Assembly: GCF_037977055.1 (NCBI RefSeq)
Contig: NZ_CP150274.1
Span: forward strand, 7,068,001 to 7,132,000
Reading direction: 5' to 3'
Length of the DNA stretch: 64,000 bases
Source: Paenibacillus sp. FSL K6-1096
GTDB taxonomy: Bacteria; Bacillota; Bacilli; Paenibacillales; Paenibacillaceae
Made by a program: the position numbers and the translations under genes. Shown here piece by piece: positions 1 to 7,982 of the stretch (the first letter of the stretch is position 1; each line of letters begins with the position of its first letter). The notes under the pieces are model-generated. The model was not told the DNA's origin, did no database searches, and saw only the letters and a program-made list of their open reading frames with translations.

Positions 1-1
1 T

Positions 2-526
2 CTGCGCAGTGATATCGGCATCCTCTATATCAATGAGAGCAATTATAAGATCATGAACAAGCTGTTCAGTGACGGGAACCTGAAGTTCACCCCGCTGTTC
101 AACACCAATCCTCATCTCTATGTACGGGCTGGACATGCGCTGGCGGGCAAAGAGAGGGTTACTCAGGAGGATATTCAAGGGTATCCGTACATTACTTTTG
201 AGCAGGGGGATAATAACTCGCTTCATTTCTCCGAGGAGATGCTTAGCTTCACGCAGATAGAGAAGAATATTAAGGTTACGGACCGGGCCACTCTGACGCA
301 TCTTCTGCTGGGCAGCGATTCGTACACGGTGGGCACGGGGATTATGGCCTCTGAGCTGAATGATGCGGGGCTTACGACGGTTCCTTTTGACAGCACGGAG
401 GTGTTCTCTGTCGGTTGGATCGCCCATAAGGACCGCAAGCCGAGCGAGATCATGTCCGCCTATATTGATATTCTGAATGATCTGGTATCGGGCAATTATT
501 TCGAGCTTGAATCTTTCTTACTATAA
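2..526 (+). CDS. LysR-family transcriptional regulator, C-terminal part
   Basis: The reading frame is open from base 2, so the gene begins before the window and only about 174 C-terminal residues are present. The DNA-binding helix-turn-helix is missing. What is visible looks like the effector-binding (periplasmic-binding-protein-like) domain of LysR regulators: the SDIGILYI strand, a middle stretch around FEQGDNNSLHF, and the late VGTGIMASELNDAGL segment followed by a strand with a KDRKPS loop. It ends 16 bases before the MetE-like gene and on the same strand, so co-transcription is possible. LysR proteins of this context often control sulfur or methionine genes, but that is inference from the neighbour only. 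Confidence 0.75.
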   Translation: MRSDIGILYINESNYKIMNKLFSDGNLKFTPLFNTNPHLYVRAGHALAGKERVTQEDIQGYPYITFEQGDNNSLHFSEEMLSFTQIEKNIKVTDRATLTHLLLGSDSYTVGTGIMASELNDAGLTTVPFDSTEVFSVGWIAHKDRKPSEIMSAYIDILNDLVSGNYFELESFLL

Positions 527-542
527 AGAGCAGGAGGGACGT

Positions 543-1658
543 ATGAGCAGTCCAGTGACCGGAACGACCAGAAATGCACCGCCCTTCCGCTACGACATTG
601 TCGGGAGCTTCCTGCGTACAGACGAGATCAAGAATGCGCGCAGCTTGTATGCACAAGGCGAGCTTACAGCCGGACAGTTGGCGGAGATTGAGAATATAGA
701 GATTGGCAAGCTGCTTCAGCAGGAGAAGGCGCTTGGGCTGAAGGCTGTCACAGACGGCGAATTCCGCCGTTCCTGGTGGCATCTGGATTTCTTCCTCGGG
801 ATTGAAGGGACAGGTAAGATTACGCTTGGCCCTCCAGGCGCTCCCAAGGAGCAGACGAACCGGGCCGAGAGCTTCAGGATTACCGGTAAAATCGCCTTCG
901 GAAACCATCCCATGGTCGCAGAATTCCGCACGTTGCAGCTGATGGCCGGAGACACATTGGCCAAAATGACGATTCCGTCCCCGGCACTGTTTCATTTCGT
1001 GCAGGAGTATAACGGGAATGAAATCTATTCGGATACCGAAACGCTGTATGGCGATATTATCCAGGTCTACAGGAGTGCGATTCAGGCATTCTATGATGCG
1101 GGCTGCCGCTACCTCCAGTTGGACGATACCACCTGGGGCACGCTGTGCAGCGGACGGCATCGTGCGCACCTGCGCAGCAGGGGCATTGATCCCGACCAGC
1201 TTGCGAGAGATTACGTCCGGCTGATCAATGAGAGCATAGCAGACCGTCCGGCAGATATGACGATTGCCCTGCATGTGTGCCGGGGGAACCTGCGCTCAAC
1301 CTGGTTCGCGGCGGGCGGGTACGGGCCGGTTGCCGAGGAGCTTTTCGCCAATGCGGCCGTAGATGCGTTCTTCCTCGAATACGACAATGAACGCTCCGGC
1401 GACTTCGAGCCGCTGCGCTTCATCAAGGACCAGTTCGTCGTGCTGGGGCTGGTGACCACTAAGCATGGCGGCCTGGAGAGCAAGGAGCAACTCATCGCCC
1501 GCATCGAAGAAGCCGCACAGTATGTGGACATCAACAAGCTGTGTCTAAGCACACAATGCGGCTTCGCCTCCACGGAGGAAGGCAATATTCTGACTGAAGA
1601 AGAGCAGTGGGACAAGCTGCGGCTGGTGATTGAGACGGCGAATGAGGTGTGGGTGTAG
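543..1658 (+). CDS. MetE-like cobalamin-independent methyltransferase (YxjG/YxjH type)
   Basis: A 371-residue protein matching the short, single-barrel relatives of MetE (Bacillus YxjG/YxjH, about 377 aa). These resemble the C-terminal catalytic half of cobalamin-independent methionine synthase and probably move a methyl group to a thiol such as homocysteine. Expected zinc ligands are visible: the H-V-C pair in ALHVCRGN, a Glu in FLEYDNE, and the Cys in STQCGFAST. The N-terminal YDIVGSFLRT and the GEFRRSWWHLDF segment are typical. The start is ATG at 543 because GGAGGGA lies just upstream; an upstream in-frame extension runs into the LysR gene and has no ribosome site. The methyl donor cannot be told from sequence. 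Confidence 0.85.
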   Translation: MSSPVTGTTRNAPPFRYDIVGSFLRTDEIKNARSLYAQGELTAGQLAEIENIEIGKLLQQEKALGLKAVTDGEFRRSWWHLDFFLGIEGTGKITLGPPGAPKEQTNRAESFRITGKIAFGNHPMVAEFRTLQLMAGDTLAKMTIPSPALFHFVQEYNGNEIYSDTETLYGDIIQVYRSAIQAFYDAGCRYLQLDDTTWGTLCSGRHRAHLRSRGIDPDQLARDYVRLINESIADRPADMTIALHVCRGNLRSTWFAAGGYGPVAEELFANAAVDAFFLEYDNERSGDFEPLRFIKDQFVVLGLVTTKHGGLESKEQLIARIEEAAQYVDINKLCLSTQCGFASTEEGNILTEEEQWDKLRLVIETANEVWV

Positions 1659-1672
1659 GGTAGTGGGGAGAA

Positions 1673-1706
1673 AAGAGGGTTGCCGGGGGTGGCGATCCTC
1701 TTTTTT
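1673..1706. terminator. Rho-independent terminator, probably bidirectional
   Basis: AAGAGGGTTGCC pairs with GGCGATCCTCTT around a short G-rich loop and is followed by a T run. It sits between the MetE-like gene and the convergent lipoprotein gene and could serve both. Confidence 0.75.
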
Positions 1707-1713
1707 GACGTTG

Positions 1714-2133
1714 CTATTCTTTTTGTATACTATTGAGAGCTTTTTGTATTTTCACTCCATACTCTGTTTCGTTTAGCTTGGGTGTTCGAGTCTTTGAATC
1801 TACCAGGGAGTAATACAGGACTAAATAATTTCCAGATTGGTAGATAATTGGTGCGTGGGAACTAAGAAACTGAATACTTTCTTCAAATTGTTTTTCTCCA
1901 CGTTTTCGTTGCTCCTCCGATTCAAAATTGTAAACTTGTATGATTTCCTCATTGCTCAGTTTATAGCTAACTGGCTGAATACCCTCTAATATCTGATCTT
2001 TAGAAGATTCAATTTGTGTAATGTTTTTTTCAAGAGAAATGATGGCTTCGTTCACGTTAGGATATTTCTCCTGAGAAGAACAAGCGATAAGGAATAGAAA
2101 GATAAATAAAATGGCAAGTGAATTATTTTTCAT
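1714..2133 (-). CDS. Small lipoprotein of unknown function
   Basis: 139 residues with a type II signal peptide: KNN, a hydrophobic stretch, then the lipobox LIAC at residues 15-18, so the mature protein would be anchored outside the membrane by its Cys. The rest is Lys/Glu/Gln-rich with predicted helices and no motif I recognise. The start has a strong site (AAGAAGGAGGACTACC before ATG). Codon use is AT-rich compared with the flanking methyltransferase, and it belongs to an AT-rich block reaching about 4.2 kb, which suggests later acquisition. Function unknown. Confidence 0.7.
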   Translation of the reverse strand: MKNNSLAILFIFLFLIACSSQEKYPNVNEAIISLEKNITQIESSKDQILEGIQPVSYKLSNEEIIQVYNFESEEQRKRGEKQFEESIQFLSSHAPIIYQSGNYLVLYYSLVDSKTRTPKLNETEYGVKIQKALNSIQKE

Positions 2134-2368
2134 GGTAGTCCTCCTTCTTAGAAAAAAAGTAAATACAAGATAAACATATTATATTGGATGTAGTATCTTC
2201 ATATTCATTGTTGCCCACATAATTAAACCAAGCCAAATATATTTCCAGTACTTCGTTAACCTCTTTGGAATCGAGAATTCCATTAATTTAATTAGCCAGT
2301 GCATAAAGTGTTATTTATAGGCCGAAATAACAAGATATTCTCATTATACATGATTATGATTAAAAAAT

Positions 2369-2397
2369 TTGTCGAAAAAACATTACTTATATACTAT
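2369..2397 (+). promoter_or_regulatory. Possible promoter in the 2134-2472 gap
   Basis: The 339-base divergent gap is very AT-rich. The best sigma-A-like pair is TTGTCG, 17 bases, TACTAT, about 75 bases before the exported protein at 2473. Nothing else in the gap was recognised. Confidence 0.35.
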
Positions 2398-2472
2398 AGA
2401 AAAAAATACTATGGAAAAATATACTATTAAATGACATTAAATCAAAAAAAGGACCGAAAAGGAGGAGGCTTT

Positions 2473-2961
2473 ATGAGTTTGAAGAAATACCTAACTACTG
2501 GAGTTATAACAGTTGCAGTTTTTTGTGCAGGGGCATTGACGGCATTCGCAGGTTATAATAGTAATTTTAGTTTTCCACAATCGACTTATGAATCTATGGT
2601 TAAAACATCGGGCAATTATTATTATCTGGCGGCTGCAACTCGTAATTATAACTGTTTAGGATATGCGTTAGGTGATACAAATAACTGGGTTTGGCCATGG
2701 GGAGGAAGTAACCCTACACTGCAACAAGCTAATAATTACATGACTTCCCAAATGTATAATCCGTATCCGTATAGTTCTGGCGCCTCCAATGTAAAGATCA
2801 TTGCATATGGTACATCTACAAGTAATGTAACTCATTTTTCTAAAGCTGAAGGGACTAACTACTCTAATGCAAAATGGGGGCAGTTAGAAAGATTACAATC
2901 TTTAGGATGGGACCCATACACATCAAATGTATATGGGTCCGCATTACAAGTTTATAAGTAG
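2473..2961 (+). CDS. Small exported protein with NCxGYAxG motif (DUF7689-like)
   Basis: 162 residues. The start is ATG at 2473 behind AAAGGAGGAGGC; the longer frame to 2431 lacks a ribosome site. Residues 1-27 form a classical signal peptide ending AFA. The mature part has YNCLGYALGDTNNWVWPWGG near its start and VTHFSKAEG...AKWGQL later. The Cys-then-His order and the W-rich flanks resemble the DUF7689-type domain, which may be a papain/NlpC-like fold; this is memory-based and a catalytic role is inference. The gene is AT-rich and is followed 26 bases later by another exported protein, so the two probably form a unit. Confidence 0.65.
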   Translation: MSLKKYLTTGVITVAVFCAGALTAFAGYNSNFSFPQSTYESMVKTSGNYYYLAAATRNYNCLGYALGDTNNWVWPWGGSNPTLQQANNYMTSQMYNPYPYSSGASNVKIIAYGTSTSNVTHFSKAEGTNYSNAKWGQLERLQSLGWDPYTSNVYGSALQVYK

Positions 2962-2987
2962 TAAATAAAATACTTGAGGTGATAAGA

Positions 2988-3668
2988 ATGAATAAGAAAA
3001 TATTAGTCGGAATTTTCGTCCTCGGCTTTATTGTTAGTTCTTCTTTATATGCGGTACGTGCAAATGCATCTGTTGAGAAAAAAATTGACGAAAACCTTAA
3101 TGTATTGGCCACCCAATTGCAAGCGGAAATCGATAATAAAACTGAGCTTGCCATGAGTAGTAATCCTTATGATTTTATCAAAAATAGCGAAGAATATACT
3201 AATATTGTGAACATCGGACCGGATGCTATTCCAATTTTGGAAAAGAAAATTGATGAAAGCGAGGGAAGCGGTCTGTTTGATTACATTTTTGCGGCTGCTA
3301 TTGAGGAGATTTCAAAAGTTGATTTGAAAGAAGATCAAAGTACCGCTTGGGCTTATGGTGATAAATTTTCTGAAAAATGGAAGATTAAATTGAGTACTCT
3401 TCCTGAACAAGTTAAAAAAATTGCTAATTCTGAATTATCTGAAGATGAGAAAATCAATTCTCTGACTAAGCTTGGTCTACCGGCAATTCCATTTATTATT
3501 GATCAAGTAGAGGCTGGTAAAACCGAACTCTTTCCAGTAGTTCTGTCTTTGGTTCCAGATAGTCAAGCTAAATCTCTGACAGCTATTGACGAAGTGCAAT
3601 GGGCAAAGGAAAATAAGGATAAATTTGATGATCTCAAAAAATATGTCTTATCCAAAAATAATGAGTGA
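2988..3668 (+). CDS. Exported protein of unknown function
   Basis: 226 residues from the ATG at 2988, which has TTGAGGTGAT in the right place; a GTG nine bases earlier lies inside that site. Residues 1-28 form a signal peptide (KKILVGIFVLGFIVSSSLYA) ending ANA. The mature protein is helical and charged, with GPDAIPILEKKI and a second GLPAIPFIIDQV repeat. That pattern looks like short HEAT-type helical repeats. It follows the NCxGYAxG protein closely and shares its AT-rich composition. No enzyme motif is visible. It could be a partner or processing factor of the upstream protein, which is inference from position only. Confidence 0.65.
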   Translation: MNKKILVGIFVLGFIVSSSLYAVRANASVEKKIDENLNVLATQLQAEIDNKTELAMSSNPYDFIKNSEEYTNIVNIGPDAIPILEKKIDESEGSGLFDYIFAAAIEEISKVDLKEDQSTAWAYGDKFSEKWKIKLSTLPEQVKKIANSELSEDEKINSLTKLGLPAIPFIIDQVEAGKTELFPVVLSLVPDSQAKSLTAIDEVQWAKENKDKFDDLKKYVLSKNNE

Positions 3669-3706
3669 TTCTTTTTATATAAGACTTAATTAAGTCCATA
3701 AAATCT

Positions 3707-3749
3707 AAAACAAGGTAGTTCCTCAGTTACAGAGGCACTGCCTTGTTTT
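3707..3749 (+). terminator. Rho-independent terminator
   Basis: AAACAAGGTAGT pairs with ACTGCCTTGTTT around CCTCAGTTACAGAGGC and ends in T residues, 40 bases after the second exported-protein gene. The stretch 3750-3944 beyond it holds no gene I can support. Confidence 0.8.
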
Positions 3750-3944
3750 CATTCTTAATATGACTAATTGAATGTAACCTACTACTAGGCATCTGCATTT
3801 TTGATTGATGATCATTATCAGGGAAAGGGTTGTGTCGAAAGAGCGATGGTACAGCTAATCTAATATATGCGAGACAGGGGATGTACACAGTTAATGATCA
3901 GTCATAGACCTGACGCCCCGGCATCACGCCGCTGCTTCCAAGCC

Positions 3945-4135
3945 TCATACCGGCGGGTGAGCCTCTTCGTGTGTGGGGTAATTCTCATAGACCGGGTTTG
4001 CGGTCTTACGGTCAGCGTACAGGTGCCCCTTGATGAGATTGATGAGCCAGACTCCATGACCTTCGGATAGTACCAGATGCCTGTAGTCCTTGAAGGTTAT
4101 TTCTGCTTGGTTAGGATGCGTTCTTGTTCGCTCAT
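3945..4135 (-). pseudogene. Small gene of about 70 codons, apparently frameshifted
   Basis: Reading leftwards, an excellent ribosome site (AGGAAGGAG) stands before an ATG at 4135 encoding MSEQERILTK, but that frame stops after 12 codons. The -1-base neighbour frame continues as AEITFKDYRHLVLSEGHGVW and on through LINLIKGHLYADRKTANPV to a stop at 3945. One missing base near 4105 would join them into a protein of about 70 residues. The family is not recognised. The frame joined to its own TTG (4154) would start inside the ribosome site, so an intact gene starting there is less likely. Confidence 0.45.
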
Positions 4136-4217
4136 TGTGATCTCCTTCCTGCAACTAATGAGAGTTCTATATAGCGTTTAGTATAACAAATAAGATAGGC
4201 TACCTTAAGCTTGTACA

Positions 4218-4246
4218 TTGACAGAACCTTCCTTCTGGAGTAAAAT
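4218..4246 (+). promoter_or_regulatory. Sigma-A promoter of the lysyl-tRNA synthetase leader
   Basis: TTGACA (4218-4223), exactly 17 bases, then TAAAAT (4241-4246). Transcription would start near 4253, just before the T-box leader. Confidence 0.8.
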
Positions 4247-4269
4247 TGCCCGTAACAACTTACAGCGAC

Positions 4270-4564
4270 AAGCGATGAAGAGAAGAGTAGGCAGGCAAGC
4301 AGCGTTCACAGAGAGCCCCTTCGTGGTGAAAGGGGGCAGCGAAGCGTCTGATCCGAATAAAGTCTCCGAGCTGCATAGAGAATCGGGCACTGTTGTCCGA
4401 GGATGGTATGCCGGGATCTCCCGTTACAGAGATAGGGTATAAGCGTCATGGCCGTACCCGAAGAGGCGGATGAGGCAACTTGTCCGTGAACAGAGGTGGT
4501 ACCACGAAGCTTATCCAAGCTCTCGTCCTCAAGATAACAATCTTGAGGGCGGGAGCTTTTTTGA
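4270..4564 (+). promoter_or_regulatory. T-box riboswitch, lysine-type specifier
   Basis: The leader shows T-box hallmarks in order. There is a stem I start GATGAAGAGAAGAGTAGG, then the AG-bulge/distal region AGAGAG...GGTGAAAG. The specifier region is CCGAATAAAGTCTCCGAGC, followed by a GTTACAGAG segment. The T-box core AGGTGGTACCACG lies at 4494-4506, with a terminator hairpin after it. The specifier loop offers AAA (4359-4361) or AAG (4360-4362), both lysine codons, fitting the downstream lysyl-tRNA synthetase. By the known mechanism, uncharged tRNA-Lys would pair with the specifier and the T-box bulge and favour read-through. The exact specifier register is read by eye. The synthetase start lies about 485 bases beyond the terminator, which is unusually far. 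Confidence 0.88.
4518..4564 (+). terminator. T-box-controlled terminator
   Basis: AGCTCTCGTCCTCAAGAT pairs with ATCTTGAGGGCGGGAGCT around a tiny AACA loop and is followed by six or more T residues. It is the terminator half of the T-box switch. Confidence 0.9.
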
Positions 4565-4614
4565 TTTATTTAGGAAACTATAGCTTCTTCCTGCTGTGGG
4601 AAAGGTGTGAGTAC

Positions 4615-4872
4615 ATTTGTGAAAAAGAGTCTTGGACAGATTCGTAGAGTGGCTTTAATGCCGAATGTGACTGAAGGCTGAATGTATGTGAAAAACGGTA
4701 TACATTGTATTCGCAAGCAGGCACACGGCCTGAATGTATGTGAAAAACAGCATACATTGTGCTCGCATGCAGACATATGGACCAAATGTATGTGAAAAAC
4801 AGTATAGCATTGTGCTCGCAAGCAGACGTATGGTCCAAACGTATGTGAAAAACAGCATACATTGTGTTCGCG
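4615..4872 (+). repeat. Hairpin repeat array 1 (about 52-bp period)
   Basis: Four good units begin near 4681, 4733, 4785 and 4838 (spacing 52, 52, 53), with a decayed copy before them from about 4615. Each unit has AATGTATG, then TGAAAAACAG, then CATACATT, so the outer arms are reverse complements. The units are followed by a semi-conserved TGTGCTCGCAAGCAGRC spacer. The array lies in the lysK leader between the T-box terminator and the gene. The same repeat family recurs at 12.0 and 55.0 kb. It is not a gene: the open frames across it come from the regular period. Confidence 0.85.
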
Positions 4873-5048
4873 CCAAGGTAATCTTATTCAACCTTTAGGG
4901 TGATTCTGTTCAAATATCAGAATTTATATGTTGCACACGATAACTTATCCTTATATTTCTTGCTGAAACGGGTGCCGTCTTTAAAAAGGACGGCAAAGCC
5001 GTTTCTGCTTGCTTGGTTCAATTTATATCAACAGTAGAGGTGATTTAC

Positions 5049-6602
5049 ATGCATTGGGCAGAAAGAATAGCAAGCCGGTTAATCTCGGAACACCCGCAGA
5101 GGCAGACTTATGTGTGCGCATCAGGAATCAGTCCGTCCGGCTCCGTTCACATCGGGAATTTCCGTGAGATTGTCACGACTTCGTTTGTGGCGAAGGCGCT
5201 GCGGCGGGCGGGGAAGGAGGTGCGGTTTATTTTCTCATGGGATGATTTCGACCGGTTCCGCAAAGTTCCGGCACACATAGACCCCGGCTTCGCTCAGTAT
5301 ATCGGGCTTCCGTATTCACAGGTGCCTTGTCCGTATGGCTGCCATGCTTCGTATGCGGAGCATTTCGAGAAGGAGTTCGAGCAGGCGCTCCAGGTGTTCG
5401 GAATTGAGCCGGAATTCATCTATCAGAGCCGGGAATACCAGTCGGGCCGCTATCATCCGCACATTCTGCACGCACTGCGCCGCCGGGAGGAAATCTATGA
5501 TATTCTGATGTCCTTCAAGACAGGTGACAGTTCTACGGAGGAACGCTCGACGTTCTATCCGATCCATCTATACTGCCGGGAATGCGGCAAAGACTCGACA
5601 ACCATTCGGGGATTCGACGATCAGGCGGAGACGGTGGCTTACCGCTGTGCTTGTGGTCATACAGATAACGTTCATATTTCGCAGGCGGACAACATCAAGC
5701 TGCATTGGAAAATCGACTGGCCGATGCGCTGGCAGGAGGAGCAGGTGGTGTTTGAGCCGGGCGGCCGGGATCATTCGTCGGAGACGGGGAGCTACAATGT
5801 CGCGTCTGTGATTGCTGAACGGATCTTCGGGTATCGTCCTCCGGTGTATGAGCCTTATGAATTCATCAGCATCAAAGGCAGTTACGCCAAAATGTCCAGC
5901 TCCTCCGGGAACAATTACACGCCTGACGATCTGCTCCGCATCTATGCGCCGGAGAATATTCTGTTCCTGTTCGCCAAATACCAGCCGGATGCTGCTTTTC
6001 ATATTGGGCTGGATGAGGATGTGCTGCGCAATTATTCAGAGTATGAGCGTTATACGGCGGGGGCAGCGGCAGGCACCATAATCGGCGATCTGGCGGATGC
6101 GCTTCAGTTGTCCCAATTGAATCCTCCTGCCGGAAGCTCCGTAAGCTTCGGTCAGGTGTCCAGTCTGCTTCCGCTGGTGGGCTTCGACCGGGCGCTTTTG
6201 CGGAGTATTCTCGGAAGAAACGGCGAAGTTGTTGACGAACTGCTGCTTCAGCAGACAGCGGACCGGGCAGAGTACTGGATCAAAAACTGGATGCCGCACA
6301 AGCTGGTCACGATTCAGACCTCACCCAACTATGCGTATTATCATACCCTTAGCGCAGAGGAGCTGAGATGGCTGCGCAGCCTCTGTTCGCTTGTGAGGAA
6401 GGGCGGCCTGGACGAAGCCGAGTTCATGTCGGCGATCTATGCCATCTGCCGTCACGAAGACAAGAAGACTATGCGCAGCCAGCAAAAAAGGCTGTTCACC
6501 ATCGTCTACCAGCTGGTGCTTCGTGCGGACGAAGGCCCGCGGCTGTCTTGGCTGATTCAGGCGGCGGGGACGGAGCGGATGCTGAATTTGCTGGATTTGT
6601 GA
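5049..6602 (+). CDS. lysK: Class I lysyl-tRNA synthetase
   Basis: 517 residues, the usual size of archaeal-type class I LysRS. It charges tRNA-Lys with lysine. Rossmann-fold signatures are clear: HIGN at residues 34-37 in SGSVHIGNFRE and KMSSSSGN near residue 281. Between them are a Cys-rich zinc-ribbon insertion (CRECGKD...CACGH, about 175-205) and the class-specific GGRDHSSETGSYNV. The start is the ATG at 5049 behind AGAGGTGAT; a TTG at 5013 is open but has no site. A small GCCGTC/GACGGC hairpin precedes it at 4974-4994. Some Bacillus species keep a T-box-controlled class I enzyme beside the normal class II LysS; the T-box leader here fits that pattern. Confidence 0.95.
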   Translation: MHWAERIASRLISEHPQRQTYVCASGISPSGSVHIGNFREIVTTSFVAKALRRAGKEVRFIFSWDDFDRFRKVPAHIDPGFAQYIGLPYSQVPCPYGCHASYAEHFEKEFEQALQVFGIEPEFIYQSREYQSGRYHPHILHALRRREEIYDILMSFKTGDSSTEERSTFYPIHLYCRECGKDSTTIRGFDDQAETVAYRCACGHTDNVHISQADNIKLHWKIDWPMRWQEEQVVFEPGGRDHSSETGSYNVASVIAERIFGYRPPVYEPYEFISIKGSYAKMSSSSGNNYTPDDLLRIYAPENILFLFAKYQPDAAFHIGLDEDVLRNYSEYERYTAGAAAGTIIGDLADALQLSQLNPPAGSSVSFGQVSSLLPLVGFDRALLRSILGRNGEVVDELLLQQTADRAEYWIKNWMPHKLVTIQTSPNYAYYHTLSAEELRWLRSLCSLVRKGGLDEAEFMSAIYAICRHEDKKTMRSQQKRLFTIVYQLVLRADEGPRLSWLIQAAGTERMLNLLDL

Positions 6603-6619
6603 AGGACCTTGGACGGCCC

Positions 6620-6649
6620 TTTACGGGATCGATTGAACAGAGGTATAAT
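6620..6649 (+). promoter_or_regulatory. Probable promoter of the yeeN-like gene
   Basis: TTTACG, 18 bases, then a perfect TATAAT at 6644-6649, about 50 bases before the start codon. The -35 match is weak. Confidence 0.45.
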
Positions 6650-6697
6650 ATACAGGACTGTTTTTAATCAAATGTTGGAAAGCGAGCGGTTAACGAT

Positions 6698-7417
6698 ATG
6701 GGTCGTAAATGGAATAATATTAAGGAAAAGAAAGCATCCAAGGATGCGAATACAAGTAAGGTCTACGCCAAGTTCGGGGTAGAGATCTATGTTGCGGCGA
6801 AGAAGGGCGAGCCTGATCCGGAATCCAACCGGGCGCTGAAGGTCGTACTGGAGCGCGCTAAGACATATAACGTACCGAAGGCGATCATTGACCGTGCCCT
6901 GGAGAAAGCTAAAGGCAGCGGCGACGAGAACTACGTGGAGCTGCGTTACGAAGGCTTCGGTCCGAACGGCTCAATGGTGGTGGTCGATGCGCTGACCAAT
7001 AATGTGAACCGTACAGCTCCGCTGGTCCGCTCCACGTTCAGCAAGAATGGCGGCAACATGGGCGTCAGCGGTTCGGTTACGTATATGTTCGATCCTACGG
7101 CAGTTATCGGGGTCGAAGGCAAGACAGCGGATGAGGTCATGGAGCTGCTGATCGAGGCCGATCTGGATGTGCGCGATGTGCTGGAAGAGGACGAGGCTGT
7201 CATCGTGTACGCCGAGCCCGACCAGTTCCATGCGGTGCAGGAAGCCTTCCGCGGCGCAGGCGTTACAGATTTCACCGTAGCTGAGCTGACGCTGCTGCCG
7301 CAGAACTATGTGGCGATCCCTGAGGATGCCCAGGCACAGTTCGAGAAGCTGATCGATGCGCTTGAAGAGCTGGACGATGTGCAGCAGGTCTACCATAACG
7401 TAGATTCGGAAGAATAA
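6698..7417 (+). CDS. YebC/PmpR family protein, YeeN subgroup
   Basis: 239 residues, full length for the family. The opening MGRKWNNIKEKKASKDANTSK is the YeeN form of the YebC/TACO1 signature, followed by the ALKVVLERAKTYNVPKAIIDRA helix-rich segment and the ELRYEGFGPNGSMVVVDALT strand. Family members were long annotated as transcription regulators; newer work ties YebC/TACO1 proteins to translation of proline-rich stretches. Which applies here is not visible. It lies between lysK and a Nudix gene, with its own likely promoter and terminator, so it is probably monocistronic. Ribosome site is weak. Confidence 0.93.
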   Translation: MGRKWNNIKEKKASKDANTSKVYAKFGVEIYVAAKKGEPDPESNRALKVVLERAKTYNVPKAIIDRALEKAKGSGDENYVELRYEGFGPNGSMVVVDALTNNVNRTAPLVRSTFSKNGGNMGVSGSVTYMFDPTAVIGVEGKTADEVMELLIEADLDVRDVLEEDEAVIVYAEPDQFHAVQEAFRGAGVTDFTVAELTLLPQNYVAIPEDAQAQFEKLIDALEELDDVQQVYHNVDSEE

Positions 7418-7437
7418 TATAGCAGCATTCTTAGAAT

Positions 7438-7470
7438 AAGCGGGCAGGCCAGTAACCAGGCTTGTCCGCT
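7438..7470 (+). terminator. Terminator-like hairpin
   Basis: AAGCGGGCAGGCC pairs with GGCTTGTCCGCTT around AGTAACCA. The tail is GTTGCTGTTTG, only moderately T-rich. Confidence 0.6.
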
Positions 7471-7512
7471 TGTTGCTGTTTGTTCTGTGCAGGGGAGTGA
7501 GGAGGAGCGGAG

Positions 7513-7947
7513 TTGGAAGAATCCAGATTGCTGAGTGTAGTACATCTATTTTTGATCCGGGACGGCCAGGTCCTGCTGCTGAGACGTAAGAATACAGGAC
7601 GTCATGACGGAGAATACGGACTGCCGGCAGGGAGGCTGGAGAGAGGTGAGCAGCTGCATGAGGCTGCGATCCGTGAAGCCTATGAGGAATGCGGGGCTGT
7701 TATCGAAGCCACAGACCTTGCCATGCTCGGAACGATGCATATCCGTGAGCTTGGAAGCGAGCGGATTGATTTCTTCTTCAGTGTAGAGAAGTGGAGTGGT
7801 GAGATCTGCAACATGGAGCCTGATAAATGTGATGATCTCCGCTGGTTCCCGGCAAATGCTTGTCCTGAGAATGTGATTCCTTATGTCCGGGAAGCCTGGT
7901 CTGCATTCAGGGGCGGTGCCTGGTTCTCTTCTTATGGCTGGGGCTAA
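7513..7947 (+). CDS. Nudix hydrolase
   Basis: 144 residues with a complete Nudix box, G-x5-E-x7-REAYEECGA, at about residues 36-59; the Glu cluster binds the divalent metal used to cleave nucleoside-diphosphate-linked substrates. The box is preceded by the typical DGQVLLLRR strand and GEYGLPAGRLERGE. The start is TTG at 7513, chosen because GGAGTGAGGAGGAGCGG lies directly upstream. Substrate cannot be read from the sequence. The TauE/SafE gene follows after 35 bases on the same strand. Confidence 0.88.
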   Translation: MEESRLLSVVHLFLIRDGQVLLLRRKNTGRHDGEYGLPAGRLERGEQLHEAAIREAYEECGAVIEATDLAMLGTMHIRELGSERIDFFFSVEKWSGEICNMEPDKCDDLRWFPANACPENVIPYVREAWSAFRGGAWFSSYGWG

Positions 7948-7982
7948 CAATACTTACATACATAGCAGGGGGGCAATACCTG

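Noticed and set aside
3867..4070. Plus-strand frame of 67 codons opposite the small broken gene
   Set aside because: No ribosome site; the minus strand has a strong ribosome site and a more protein-like frame.
4681..4872. CRISPR-like regular 26-base repeats with 25-base spacers
   Set aside because: The spacers are themselves conserved between units, the repeats are hairpins with covarying arms, and no cas gene is present. The same holds for the arrays at 12.0 and 55.0 kb.
4570..4891. Overlapping minus-strand frames in array 1
   Set aside because: Same periodicity artefact; no ribosome sites and Phe/His-rich repeats read from hairpin arms.
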